64,000 bases of DNA from Mrakia gelida (Eukaryota > Basidiomycota > Tremellomycetes > Cystofilobasidiales > Mrakiaceae). A program made the position numbers and the translations under genes. Positions 49,078 to 59,953 of the stretch are shown here, piece by piece. The first letter of the stretch is position 1; the number at the start of each line of letters is the position of its first letter. Under the pieces are notes generated by a model. The model was not told the DNA's origin. It did not search any database and worked only from the letters and a program-made list of their open reading frames with translations. The stretch is from NCBI GenBank assembly GCA_024345305.1, contig BRON01000006.1, forward strand, positions 682,001 to 746,000, given 5' to 3'.

Positions 49078-49461
49078 GTTCCGTAGCGTTGTAGATTGAT
49101 TAGAAATAAGTGAATGAGTGCTTCTAGTGTACGCCAGCAGTTCGTGTCTCTGGGGATTTGCTTGCTTGTAGCTACAGAAACTGTGCTCGCCGAAGGAAGG
49201 AAGCGGGGACCGCGAACCGAGCTCAACGCTCTCGCCTCCTTCCACCAATCCATCACCCTCTCTACGAAAACGTCTACGCCAAAGCCCTCGGTTCGTCCTT
49301 TCCAGCCGCCTCTATCGCTCTCCTCCGACAAGGAATCAAGGCCCGGTTTCTGGGACCAACGAAAGGAACAGGACGGAGGCTTCGCCGGTCATCGAGCTCA
49401 CCATCTCGCCTCCTTCCCTCCCTTCAGCCCCCCTCCCCCTTCCGTTCTGGCCGCCTTCGCC
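49078..49461 (+). promoter_or_regulatory. Gap ARC40 to PPR-like gene
   Basis: 384 bases. The first part is the ARC40 3' UTR and the latter part is the C/T-rich leader of the gene at 49462. No separate gene seen. Confidence 0.4.
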
Positions 49462-51953
49462 ATGTCTCTTCTACATCGATCTCGACTCGCGTATGGTCGC
49501 TTGCCCGTGAGCTTAAGGAGACGCTCTATGAGCTCCAACTTCCCTTCCAAAGTCAGTCCGAGTCATCCCTCCTTCTTCCTTGTTGAGCTCGCTTCCTTCG
49601 TTGATCTTTGTCTTCGCTGACTTCCCTCCTCTTCAAAATCTGCAGATCCTCATTGTTCCGCCCTCGAACCTCAAGCTGGAAGTAGATTTGGACCCACCTC
49701 TTCACCTGCTTCCTCTCAGTACTCGCTTCCCAGCCCCCTCCTTCATCTCCCCTTCACCTCTCTCCTCCCTCCCTTCGTCCCCATCCACCTCAACAACCTT
49801 CACCTCTACCTCCCTCCTCGACGCTCTCGCTCGAATGGAAACCCAAACCTCATCCTCTTCCTCCCCTCTTAAGTTCCTCGCCCTCGCTCGTCCTCTCCTC
49901 GCCCAGATCTCCCAACTCGACATCGACGACTATCCGGCAACCAAAGCCATTGTCCAACTCCTCTTCGCACGAGCAGAGAACGACCTCGATCTCTTCTACG
50001 AGTTCTCAGAGTGGCTCGTGACGGTCCCAACTACCACTACGACACCAGCTGAACCGTCCACCTCAAGACGGTCTCTACACGATCGACTCGTTCGACGAAC
50101 CGTCTCCCACCTCCTCGACGCCGTCTCCGACCCCACCGCCTTCCCTCCCGCTTCCTCAGCCTACCGAACACTCCCCATCTCCACCTTCCTCACCTTCTGC
50201 ACCAAACACCAAGCCATCATGAACCCCGTCTGGCCCCTCCGAGACCTCTTGAGGACCCTCGTCGAGATGTCCTCAAAAGAGTTTGTCGCGTCGACGAAGA
50301 CGCTCTGGAGGTTCAACACCCTTCCTCCTCCAGCGATCGCGAGTCAACTGGATCGGATGAGGAAGGAGTTGCTGGAGCGAACGAGGGAGGTTGAGAGAGG
50401 GCTGAGAGAGGCAGATTGGGCGGAGGAAGCGAGGACGAGTCCGAGGTTCTTGGGGTCGTTGATGCAGGCGTACAACCGTGCAGGGTCGTTTGAGGATGTA
50501 GAGAGGATTTGGAAACGTCTTGAGGGAGTGGAGCTGAAGGAGTTGGATAGGGGAAGAGCGGATAGTATTGTCAGTCCTCGTCTCTCGTTTTCCTCTGACG
50601 CGCGAGCGAAACCTCCCTCCTGACCGGACCTTCGTTCTTGTTCTACAGTTCTTCGACGCTTGTGGATTCAGGTGTGCTCCCTCTTCTCTCCTATCTTATC
50701 GTCGTCAACCTTTTCCTGAACTCTTCGCGTTCTCGCGTTCGTTCTTCACAGCGGGTCTCTCTCGACGGCCATCACCTCCTTCTCCTCCATCCACGCCTCC
50801 TCCTCTTCGTCAAATCGTCCCGTCCCACTCAACACCTGGCTCTCCTACCAAGAAAGCCTCATCAGATGCGGAGCCTTCGAAGAATACGTCGCCTCTCTCC
50901 AACTCCAACTCTCCTCCTCCTCCACGGACGCGTCGCTCGCTCCCTTATCCTCCCTTCACGTCGGACCCCTCACCAAGTCGATCAAGCTCGCTCATAAGCT
51001 AGCCGACTTTCCTCATACGTGCACTCTCAATCCCGTCGATGGAGAGATGGTCGAGGATCTGCGGAGGAAGGTCCGAGAGGTTGTTGGAGACGAGAAGTGG
51101 GTGCAGGTCGAGGACCTCCTGCTTTCACCTTCGAGGGATGTCGAGATCGAAATGCCCGAGATCGTGAAGGGAAAGCCTCGAGTAGTTTTGGAGAGAGAGG
51201 GTACGTCTCACGTTTGGTTCCCGTGATGGAGCTGCGACGAGAAATGATGCTGATTGAGTGGTCTTTTGTTTTTCGCAGATCCGACGTCGAAGAACGCGTC
51301 AAGTTCGAGCGAACCCTCCACCACTCCTACCACCCCTCCACTCACCTCCACGCTCGCTCCTTCCCCTATCATCACCACCAAGTCACCCACCCTACCCTCC
51401 TCCAAACCAGTCCTCGGTCGTCCCCTCCCTCCTCGACCTACCTCCGACTCTCGCCCTCCCTCCTCCTCCTCTCCTCCAACCTCCTTCCCACCCAACACCG
51501 TCGATGGAATCCCCTTCGAAGCCTACATCCCTCGACCCTCCAACCCATCCGGATCCGGATCCGACGTCGAGGAACAGTGGGCCAAACTGAGTCCCGAGGA
51601 GAAGGAGTTGGCGGAGATCGAAACGAGGTTATCGGAGTCGAGGACGGGGGGGGTGAAGCTGAAGAAGAAGGAGAAGGAGGGGCTCTGGAAGAGGAAAGGA
51701 GAGCTGCTTAGATCCCTTGGGTTCGTTATGACGGAGGAGCAGACTCAGGTGAGTTGGTTTGCGTTTGCGTTTTGGGTTTTGACGCGTCGCTGACTCGGCC
51801 GGTGGTCCTGACAGGTTCACCTACCAGCGAAGGATGTAAGCTCCTCTCACACCACCAACAGTACCACTGTCGTTTCGTCTAAATCTTCAGCGACCTCCAA
51901 ATCCCGGAAAACACCACGGTCTTGACTCGTTTCGAACAAGGCGCGTCGCATAG
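49462..51953 (+). CDS. PPR-like helical-repeat protein, probable mitochondrial
   Basis: Not a named family. The start at 49462 gives MSLLHRSRLAYGRLPVSLRR, basic and free of acids, consistent with a mitochondrial presequence. Helical repeats follow: AIVQLLFARAENDLDLFYEF, TFLTFCTKHQAIMNP, and a recognisable PPR-type unit FLGSLMQAYNRAGSFEDVER (about 50452-50515). After a 23-base exon (50649-50671) comes another PPR-like segment, TWLSYQESLIRCGAFEEYVA. A Pro/Ser-rich disordered linker (51290-51490) leads to a charged C-terminal helix with EEKELAEIETRLSESR. The end is inferred through two short exons to a stop at 51953. PPR proteins generally bind organellar RNA; the exact target is unknown. Confidence 0.72.
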
Positions 51954-52385
51954 TGGACCGCTCGACAACCTCAACGTATTACGATAGATACAGATATCTT
52001 TCGGCGCTATGAAATATTCAAACCTAGATTATACTCGACCATCTCTTCGGGGTTCGATGTTTTCTGTGGGGTTTTCTTCTCTTGACTTTTTTCAACGACT
52101 CGAGGCGCGACCTCGTCCATCGTCCGCCAGTCCCTGTTGTTTTGCGATTTCGCGCGAATGAATCGGGCCGGGCAACGCCATCTATATCTAGCCTTGGATC
52201 TCGCAAGAGTGATGTCTTGTCTTGAGGTCAGTTTGTGCTTTGGGTGACCAAATGCTCGCATGAGGGACAGGAGGGAGGAGGCTGCGAGGTGAGCTCGCTC
52301 GATTTCAGCTTTCCTGCCTGCCTCCCTCCCTCCCCTCTTCTTCGCTCTCGACCTCCAGCACCGAATCCTTCCACCTTCTCTCAAG
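51954..52385 (+). promoter_or_regulatory. Upstream region of homeodomain-like gene B
   Basis: 432 bases. AT-richer sequence at 51965-52090 lies between the two plus-strand genes. No gene seen. Confidence 0.4.
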
Positions 52386-54044
52386 ATGGCACCCACCTCT
52401 CTCGCATCTTCTCCTTCTCCATCTACATCGCATCCCAGCGCAGCAGACTCAGCAGCATCGTCCTCCTCGTCCAAACGCAAGACTCTTCAGTTGTCCTCCT
52501 CCCCCTCCTCCCTCCCTCGAACGACCCTCCTCCTCGCTAACGGAACCCACATCAACCTCCTCGCCCCTTCACCCTTCGAACCACTCGTGAAGGGAGCTCG
52601 CTGGCCAGACTCCCATCTCGAAATCCTCAAAGCAGCCTTCAATGCGAAACTCGACTCGATCCCATCCTCCGTTCGACGTCCTCTTGCTCTCTACCTCTCC
52701 GTCTCCTGCACTCGGATCACCAACTGGGTTCAAGCCGAGCGAGGAAGAAAGAGGAAGGGAGGGAACGAGAAGGCGTCGACCTCGTCGTCGGCGGTACGAG
52801 TGGAAGGGAAGGGAGGAGGGGCGAAGGTGGACACGGCTGAGTTGAGTCGGACGAACGAGACGAGGGTCGCTCAGGCTGAGAAGGACGACGAGGGATCTAC
52901 GACCGAGGATGAGGAGGAGGTGGAGGTGGTGGACAGACCGATCAAGAGGGCTAAGGTGGAAGAGAGGGGTGCTGGCGTTGATGAAGGGGTGAAGCTGAAA
53001 GATCGAGTCGTTGAGCATGGAGAGGAGATCGAGGTCCGTCTCTTTTTCCTTGCTTCCTACGCCGTCTTTTCTCTGCTGGGTCTGCGAAGGGACCCAGAGA
53101 GTGCTTATCCTCTTCTCTTGATCTCGATTTCTGTTTCGTATCTCGAAGGATTCCACCTCCCCGACGAATCCAGACGCATACATCCCTCTCTCCACTTCCG
53201 TCGCTAGCTCTCCCTCCTCAGTCACACGCACCGAAACACACGCCGAGACACATCCCAGTGCCGAACCAGATCCCTCGAAACCTCCCTTCCTCAACAAACT
53301 CGCCCTCCTCTCCCTTTTCCAAACAGCTCTTCCTCTCCCTTGCCCTCTCTCACTCAGCACCTCGCCCTTCCCCTCCGAGCTCGATCTCCTCTCCTTCGAT
53401 CAACCGTCCGACCACCTACAACCACCAGGATCCTCCGTCCTCCCGAATCTCGCTCACCCAGTCGGACGTCCCCCTCTCTCGGATCTCTCCCTCGCGTCGC
53501 TTCTCCTCGCCGCAACATCATCAACGGATCCTTCGTCGTCTTCTCCTTCCTCTTCCTTGTCGTGCCCTTTCTCGTCCTCCTCGAAAACACAGCCTTCCCT
53601 TTCCTTGAACACGCACCCCAGCAGCATCGACCAAGTCGTTCGCTCCTCCTCGATTCGAGACGACGTTCACGTCGATCTCAAACGCAAAGCTCCCTCGACT
53701 CCTCTTCCTTCCCAACCTCCTTCGAAGATCATCAAGATCTCTCCTCCTCCTTTGTTTGAACCGAAGCCGAATGGGACGGGGTGGAAGATGGATCATGAGT
53801 GGTTGGGACAGTTGACGTCTGGGTGGTTTGGGGAGGGTTGGAGATGGAGGAGGAGCGAGGATGCGTCGAGGACGAGGTTCGTGCGCCCAGTTTCGTTCTT
53901 TCGCAGCCCCGAAGCGCAGGTTGGGACACGAGTGAATGGGATCTCTGACCCTCCAAGTTGCGTGATTTGTCTTCGTCTGTGGGTCGTCCCGCGTTCAGCC
54001 CTCAAAACGATGGATCGGGAAACGCCGACGCGTCGAGCGAGTAG
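52386..54044 (+). CDS. Homeodomain-like putative transcription factor B
   Basis: Paralogue of the gene at 33323. Exon 1 (52386-53033): a Ser-rich start, then RTTLLLANGTHINLLAPSPF and a three-helix segment (about residues 70-125) RWPDSHLEILKAAFNAKL, VRRPLALYLSVSCTRI, then TNWVQAERGRKRKG. Trp48 is kept, Phe49 is Val and Asn51 is replaced. A basic tail follows, then an acidic Glu/Asp stretch with a basic RPIKRAKVEE (possible NLS). Exon 2 (from about 53150) is Ser/Pro-rich and ends near 53875 with a Trp-rich block GWKMDHEWLGQLTSGWFGEG. A short exon 3 stops at 54044. About 475 residues. It shares TTLLL, the LLxPSPFxPL block and all three helices with gene A, so a common ancestor is very likely. 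Function as a regulator is inferred. Confidence 0.75.
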
Positions 54045-54772
54045 TGACGACCGTCGGATCCACCTCGTTTCTGAGACCGTTGAGGGTCTCAAGCCCCTCT
54101 CTCGAGACTGCCTTCGATCTATGAACCATGAATCTAGCTTTCAACACTCACTTCACCCTTCGAAAAGTCGCTCGTGTGTCGATGTCGAACGCGTCGTCTC
54201 TTTCCTTTCTTTCTTGCTACGACCCTGCTTCCTACCTCGTGTTTCTCTTCTCGCAAGCACCATACGCGCACGTACATCGAGGATTCAATCAAATCAAAAG
54301 CAAAGGCAAGTGAGCGACGAAGCAAAACGAGGGAAGGAACGAACGCGCGACGCCATTCTTTTTTGGAGGGGAGGGATCGAGGAGATCAAGAGGAACTAGA
54401 TACCACGGATGGTTGGTAGATAAGGGTACGTGTACGCATGGGGGGTACAAGCTCGAGAGGGTAGAACAAGCGAAGAAAGGGCATAAACGAGCAAAGCAAG
54501 AAAGAAACCCAAAAACGAAAGGTGAGAAAGTTAGAAACCCAACCCAACCCAAAACGAGAACGACGAGCAAAGCAGCAGATGGTGGTGTGGTGGTGCAAGC
54601 AAAGAGAGAACGAAACGATTTTGTATATCTACAACGCTATGTGTGTGTGTGGGTGTGTGGGTACAAACGAGACCGAACCAAAACCAAAGAACGAAGAACG
54701 GAGCAAGAGGGACGTAGCAAGCGGGGGCAAGGCAAGAGGAAGCAAGAAAGGACAGGCAAAGCAAAAGTAAGT
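54045..54772. other. Convergent 3' region between homeodomain-like gene B and the bZIP gene
   Basis: 728 bases with no supportable gene. The plus-strand A-rich tract (54480-54560) and a TG-rich run (about 54639-54663) are UTR-like. Confidence 0.4.
54639..54663. repeat. TG-rich microsatellite
   Basis: TGTGTGTGTGTGGGTGTGTG-type run in the 3' region of the bZIP gene. Confidence 0.8.
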
Positions 54773-56800
54773 TTAGCAGTACTGGTACCCCAAACTCGTT
54801 CTCTTCCTCGTCAACATCCCTTTCCCGCTTTCTCTCCACTCGGGTCTCTTCTCGTCCTCCTCGACTTTGACGTTCCTGCTTCTCTCCCCGCCCCCTTCGT
54901 CCATCTCAAGCGGAGCCCATCTTCCTCCTCCTCTCCCTCCTCGGATGTTCGAGACCGAGGGTTTGGTGACGACTCCGAAGGATGAAGAGACGGTGGAGGG
55001 AGGAACGACGACGGCGAGTTTGGGTCTGAGTCTGCTCAGAGGGGCGGGCGCGTCGGTTCGAGAGGAGGAGGTGGGTTGCTGGACCGAGGACGACGACGAC
55101 TGAGGAGGGATGAATGGAGGGAGATGAGGAAGGGGAGGGACTCCGACGCCGACGTCGTAGTAGATGTCTTGATTTCGAGTGAAGGATTGGTGGTGGCAGT
55201 GCTTTGGGGAAGAAGGGTCGCTCGACGACGACGACGCGTCGTTTTGGTGGTGGTGGTGAGCTCGAGGCTGGAGGGGGGAGGAGCCCACTCCCGAGGGGAG
55301 GTGGTATCCGTTTGAGGTTTGGTAGATGGGTGCTTGGATGGAGTCGTAGTGGTAGTGGTTGCTTCCGAGGGCAGGAGAGGAGAGCAGATCCGACGGGTTG
55401 ATGGCGAAACCTGACGACGACGACGACGAGCTTGAGGAGGTAGGAGAGCCGTACTGGGATGGGGAGTCGTCGTCGAGGAGGAAGGTATCCGAGTTGGCGG
55501 ACGAAGGACGGTGGAGTTGGTGAGGGTTGACGAACTCGAAGGGTTGATGAGAGGACGGTTGGTTGTTTGGTTCGAAGGAAAGAGGGCTGATGGACGACTC
55601 CATCTCCTCGTCCTCGACGTCGTTGAAAGCGTCTTCAACCTCGTCCTCCTCCTCTCTATCCATACCCGAGCCAGCTCCATCCTCTCCATCTCCATCTCCA
55701 TCGCGAGGAAGTTCCATCTCCTCATCCGGAACCTCCTCGATCCTCTCGAGACCACCTCGAGACGACCCGTCGACCTCTCCGTTCGAGCCAGCGTCGATTT
55801 CGACCTCGAGTGGTTCCTCCTCCTCCTCGTCGTCCTCCTCCTTCTGAGCGTAGAGATCGATAGGAGGAGAGCCGTCGTTGGGTCGGAAGATGAGTCGAGG
55901 AGGTTGGGCCTCTTGAGGCGAGGCAGCAGCGGGAGGAGGAGATCCTTCGATGGTTCGAGACTCGTCCTCATCCGAGCCGTCGTTCGCTGGAGACGCTTTG
56001 GGAGCTGAAGAAGATCGAGTGGAGAACGCAGGGAAAGGTTTCAGCTTCTATTCAGGTCAAGAAGGAGAGGAGCGACCCGCCCAAATCAAACCAAACAGGT
56101 CCTTGAGGCCTACACCGATCGAGTGAGGCAGAGGAGGTTCGAACGCAAGTACTCACACGACCTTCCCTCCCCTTTCTCAACTCCTTTCTTCTTCTTCGTC
56201 TGCTGCTGAACGAGTTGACCTTCGAGGTCGAGGATCTTGTCCTTGAGGGAGAGGATGAGAGCAGCTTGGTTGGAGGAGACGGATTCGAGTTGATGGTTCT
56301 GTCTGTCGAGAGCTGAGATTTGGTTCTCGATGCGGTCTGAGGAGGAGAGAGAGGAGGGGGAGAGTCAGCTCGAGGGAGAGAAGGAAAGGCAGGGGAGTCA
56401 GAGGAGGAGAAGAAGAAGGAGACGGACCTCGATAGGCTCTCTGTTACATGGCGACGGACGACGAGGAAGAAAAGCGAGAGGGAGGGAGGGAGGGAGAGCG
56501 ACGAGATGAAAGGTCAGCCTCGCTCTCGAACAACATGAGAGCAGAACGTTCTGCTAGCAGAGAGAAGAGGTGTAGATATCCACGAACCTGTTTATTCCTA
56601 TTCCTCTCCCTCTTCAACTCCATCTTCTCCGCGTTAGAAAGTTTTCCCTGAGCGATCTTGGTAGCGAGTCGACGAGCGACAGGCGAATCGTGTCCACTCG
56701 GTCGAGAGAGAGGAGAAGCGTAGGGGAGTCCAGCTGTAGAAGAGGTTCGGACGGCAGAGGAGGAGGAGGGTTTGGAGGAGGTGGAGAGAGTGCGAGCCAT
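54773..56800 (-). CDS. bZIP transcription factor (AP-1/Yap-like basic region)
   Basis: The start at 56800 gives MARTLSTSSKPSSSSAVRTS, and exon 1 ends ELKRERNRNKQ. The 13-base exon 56428-56440 supplies RAYR, and the next exon continues DRIENQISALDRQNHQLESV. Joined, this gives Asn-x7-Arg (the bZIP basic motif, here N-RNKQRAY-R), close to the Yap/AP-1 NRxxQRAFRxR pattern. A heptad zipper follows with QAALILSLKDKILDLEGQLV. After a variable linker come an acidic block with EEDDEEEEEPLEVEI and a long Ser/His/Pro-rich region; the protein ends RKRTSLGYQYC at 54773. About 530 residues, presumably a nuclear regulator. The target genes are not evident. Spliced exon-like segments upstream (56801-57280) suggest a multi-intron 5' leader. 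Confidence 0.88.
56428..56440 (-). other. 13-base microexon in the bZIP basic region
   Basis: AGAGCCTATCGAG as transcribed, flanked by CAG upstream and GTCCGT downstream. It encodes Arg-Ala-Tyr-Arg plus one base. Skipping it shifts the frame and removes the DNA-contacting Arg. Confidence 0.8.
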
Positions 56801-57280
56801 TCTGTCGGAGGGGAGATGGTGGTCGAGAGGGAAGGAAGGGAGGGCGGGAGGGAGCAGGAGGGGAAGTCGAGCCTTCAGGTCGTACTCACAAGTACTCAGG
56901 GGCGACTAGAATGGATTGATTACTTTTTGCTTCCACGGAAACCGGATCGGATCAAAGAGAAGGAGGGGAGGGGAAAACCTTCGCTTCGTCGAGAGGAGAG
57001 AGAAGAGAAGGGGAGGACTCACCGCCTTCGCTGGTGCAAGCTTTCTCGGTTTGGCTGCGAGAGCAGAGGAAAGAGGTGTGCGAGTTCGTTCGAGGCCTTC
57101 CTTCTTCGTCAAATTCACGAGAGCAAGGCAAACCCCGTCAGTGAAGAAGAGAGAGCGAAAAACTGCCACTCGCTCGCGAGCGCAATGAGGGAGAGGAGAA
57201 CTCACAGAGGAAGTCGCGGTATTCCGTGGGGGGTGTCTCTCGAGACGAGGCAGGGAAAGAGTGAGCGTGAAAGCAACAGA
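56801..57280 (-). other. Spliced-leader-like segments upstream of the bZIP start
   Basis: Three exon-like pieces on the minus strand. One ends at a GTGAGTTCTC donor near 57206. One (CCAAACCGAGAAAGCTTGCA...) is bounded by a CTCGCAG acceptor near 57060 and a GTGAGTCC donor near 57020. A short one ends at GTGAGTACG near 56890. They do not carry a convincing reading frame. The likeliest reading is a multi-intron 5' UTR of the bZIP gene; a very small gene is possible. Confidence 0.45.
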
Positions 57281-59272
57281 TCATGACATCGACTTGGGTT
57301 GAGGAGCTGCTGCTGAAGGACCTGCTGCTGCTGTAGGTTTGGCGAGTCTGAACGAGCACACGAGCGAAGGAGGAACAAAGTCAGCTCTCTCTCTCCCTCT
57401 CAGTCAAGTCGGCGCGTCGAAAACCGAAGGCACTCACTCCATCACAAAGCCCCTCGGGAACCACCCCACCCTCCCATCCCTCGTCCTCCCTCTCCACCAC
57501 TCCCCCTCACTCCCATCCACCGCATTCTTCAACTTCTCCAACACAGCAACGATCTCTCCCTCCCCAAGGGTCAACTCCACCGCGTCCTTCGCGTCGAACC
57601 GATGAGTCGCTCTCGCGAACGTCAGATCCGCTGGTAGAGGCTCGTTGGATCCTATAGGAGGTTGGTTGGGAGGAGGAAGGTTCTTGGCTAGGAGGGTGAT
57701 AAGTCGAGACATGGCGAAGGGGAGTCCTATAGCCGTGAGGAGGAAGAACACCAGTGGTTTCGCTGAAGGTCGTTTCGTTCCTCTTCCTCCTCCTCCTCCA
57801 GGAAGTTCGTGTCCCGCTCGACCAGAGATAGCAGCCTGGCCTAAGCTTGCGAACTCTCCTCCCCAGTCGCTGCTGAACCCCCCTCCTCCTCCTGAAGATG
57901 TTCCTGCTCCTCCACCCTTGAGCCAAGCGAGGAGTCCCTTCCCCCATCGAAGGACGGAGAACACTCCTAGGATCTGACCGAGGTAGAGTTTCGCGGAACC
58001 GAGTTGGTCTGCTACTCCTGCGAGGGCGAAGAAGGACGAGTGGGTTGCCATGTAGGTTGATTCGAGGAGTTGAGCGAGGGAGGTGATGGAGGTGATGAAG
58101 CCTTCGAGGAGGGAGAAGGCTGGGGAGGTGGATTGAGCGAGGGAGGAGGTGAACGTTGGGGGGAGACCCTGGGAGGGAGGAGCGACGATGGTGAACAGCT
58201 GAGTGAGCTGGCGGGGTTCGAGAGCCCGAGCGCGAGCGCGAAGCAGGGAAGAAAGAGAGGCGAAGGAAGAAGGAACGTACATCTTGACCCGGCATGCCCA
58301 TCCCTCCTCCATACCCTCCTCCCATTCCCATTCCTCCCATCCCACCCATTCCCATTCCACCTCCATAGCCACCACTGTAGCCTCCATATCCACCTCCATA
58401 AGAAGATCCGTACCCTCCTCCCAGCCGAGAGTAAGCTGCAAACGAACGAAGGGCACGAAAGGAGAGGGAAGGCGGGGAGGAACGGTGAGCTTCGAGCGAG
58501 CTGAGCTGACACCTCGGGCTCCTCCTCCTCCCAACGAATATGAGGAAGCGTACTCACGTGAGCTATACCCTCCACCGTAAGAACCCATTCCTCCTCCGTA
58601 TCCAGACGACATTCCTCCGTATCCTCCTACGGTCGAGGAGTAAGGAGACGAGTAAGGCGAGGGTTGTTGAGCGTAAGGGGAGAGCGAGGATTGGGAGGAG
58701 AGAGGCACTGCAGGAACGAACGAATTAGATAGGTTAGCTTCTCGTTCGAAAGAGGATGGTGAGAGCCAAGTGCGTCTGAGTGTGTAGAGGGTCTTTGTAG
58801 TGAGTGAAGGGAAGGGGTCGAATGGGATGACGAGCAGAAAGGGAAAGGGGAAGGACCGAGGACGAGCATGCTCTTGCTCTCCTCCTGCTTCGAACCTCTT
58901 CGTGCTTTCGCCCTTCCCGATGTAGAGGGCGATGCGCTCTCTACATCTCCTCCTCAACATCCTTCGCTCAACTCGACTCGTATAGAATCCGCTCCCCTCG
59001 TTTGTTCCTTCCCTTCCCTCCCTCCGCCGAGCTCGCACCCTATCCCCTCTCGTTCCCTCTCCCTTTGCCCTTCCCCCCCACCCCACTCTCCTCCTAAACC
59101 ACCCTCACCCGCATCCTGTACACTCCCGAATGAACTCACCAACAGCGCTCCCCACCTCCGCAGGCCGAGAAGGAACAGACGGACTTGAACCGGCAGCAGC
59201 ACCGATCTGAGCTTGAACTTGAGCGGGACGACCTTGCTGCTCCCATGGTTTAGGAGGAGCGACGGCGGCCAT
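57281..59272 (-). CDS. PEX13: Peroxin Pex13
   Basis: Peroxisomal membrane docking protein that binds Pex14 and the Pex5/Pex7 receptors. The start at 59272 gives MAAVAPPKPWEQQGRPAQVQ, and the PPKPWE start is typical of the family. A long Tyr/Gly-rich segment follows (GGYGG-type repeats, about 58640-58320), which is an expected phase-separating region in Pex13. The conserved membrane core then reads STSPAFSLLEGFITSITSLA, LESTYMATHSSFFALAGVAD and LGQILGVFSVLRWGKGLLAW. A hydrophobic segment PLVFFLLTAIGLPFAMSRLI precedes the SH3 domain: ATHRFDAKDAVELTLGEGEI, then SEGEWWRGRTRDGRVGWFPR and GFVME. A short Ala/Pro tail ends at 57281. Confidence 0.95.
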
Positions 59273-59953
59273 GAGATGTGGACGTAAGAGAGTCGAAACT
59301 TGGAGGGAGAGGGGTAATTGGGGGGAAGGGGTTGGGGGAGAAGGATGGGGGGAGAGGGAGGAGAGAAAGTCGTGGTTGGGAGAGGCCGAGTTGGCGAGAG
59401 GTCCGGGAGGAGTTAGCGGAGGGAGAGGAAGCGAAGCGAGTTTTATATATACTTGATGGGGTTGGTATTGATTTGATGGTTTTTAGAGGAAAAGATATAC
59501 AGAGAGATGAGAGAGGGAGAGAGGTTCTTTTTCGGGTGGGGAGGACGAGAGGTGGAAGGGCAGGGAAAGAAAGAAAGGGACGCGTCGAGCTCGAGTACGT
59601 CGCTCGGCTTTCTCCTGGGTCAAAAGAGTCAGATCTTCTCGGCGTCGGCGTCGATACACATGGCGGTACATATGTCGATAATGCGCTTGAGAGGACTTTC
59701 AGCTCGAACGGACCTTGACGAGGAGAAAGAAACGATGTCGCAGAGACGAGACGCGAGTCGAACCCTTCCTTTACGCGCGACTTCCAGTCACGTCCTCCTC
59801 TCTTTCACCTCCCCAGCCCAGCCCAGACAAAGACGTAACCGAAAAAGTGTCCTTCGGAAAATGAAGAAAGCTAAACGAAACCCGGACGAAAAACGAACGA
59901 ACGCACCCAACCAAAGTAGCTACACGCCCTCCTCCCTCTCCCCAACTCGACCC
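59273..59953. other. Gap PEX13 5' end to ESS1 3' end
   Basis: 681 bases holding the PEX13 promoter (TATA at 59441-59450) and the ESS1 3' UTR. No other gene seen. GACGCGTC occurs near 59580. Confidence 0.45.
59441..59450 (-). promoter_or_regulatory. TATA box candidate of PEX13
   Basis: TTTTATATAT on the plus strand reads ATATATAAAA on the minus strand, about 170 bases before the PEX13 start. It is a clean match in an otherwise GC-rich region. Confidence 0.6.

Noticed and set aside
33323..54044. The homeodomain-like pair as a mating-type (HD1/HD2) locus
   Set aside because: Basidiomycete HD1/HD2 genes are normally adjacent and divergent with canonical WFxNxR helices. These are about 17 kb apart, on the same strand, mutually similar, and lack the Asn. 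No pheromone or receptor gene is nearby.
54639..54663. TG-rich run as telomeric repeat
   Set aside because: It is short, internal and flanked by genes on both sides; an ordinary microsatellite.
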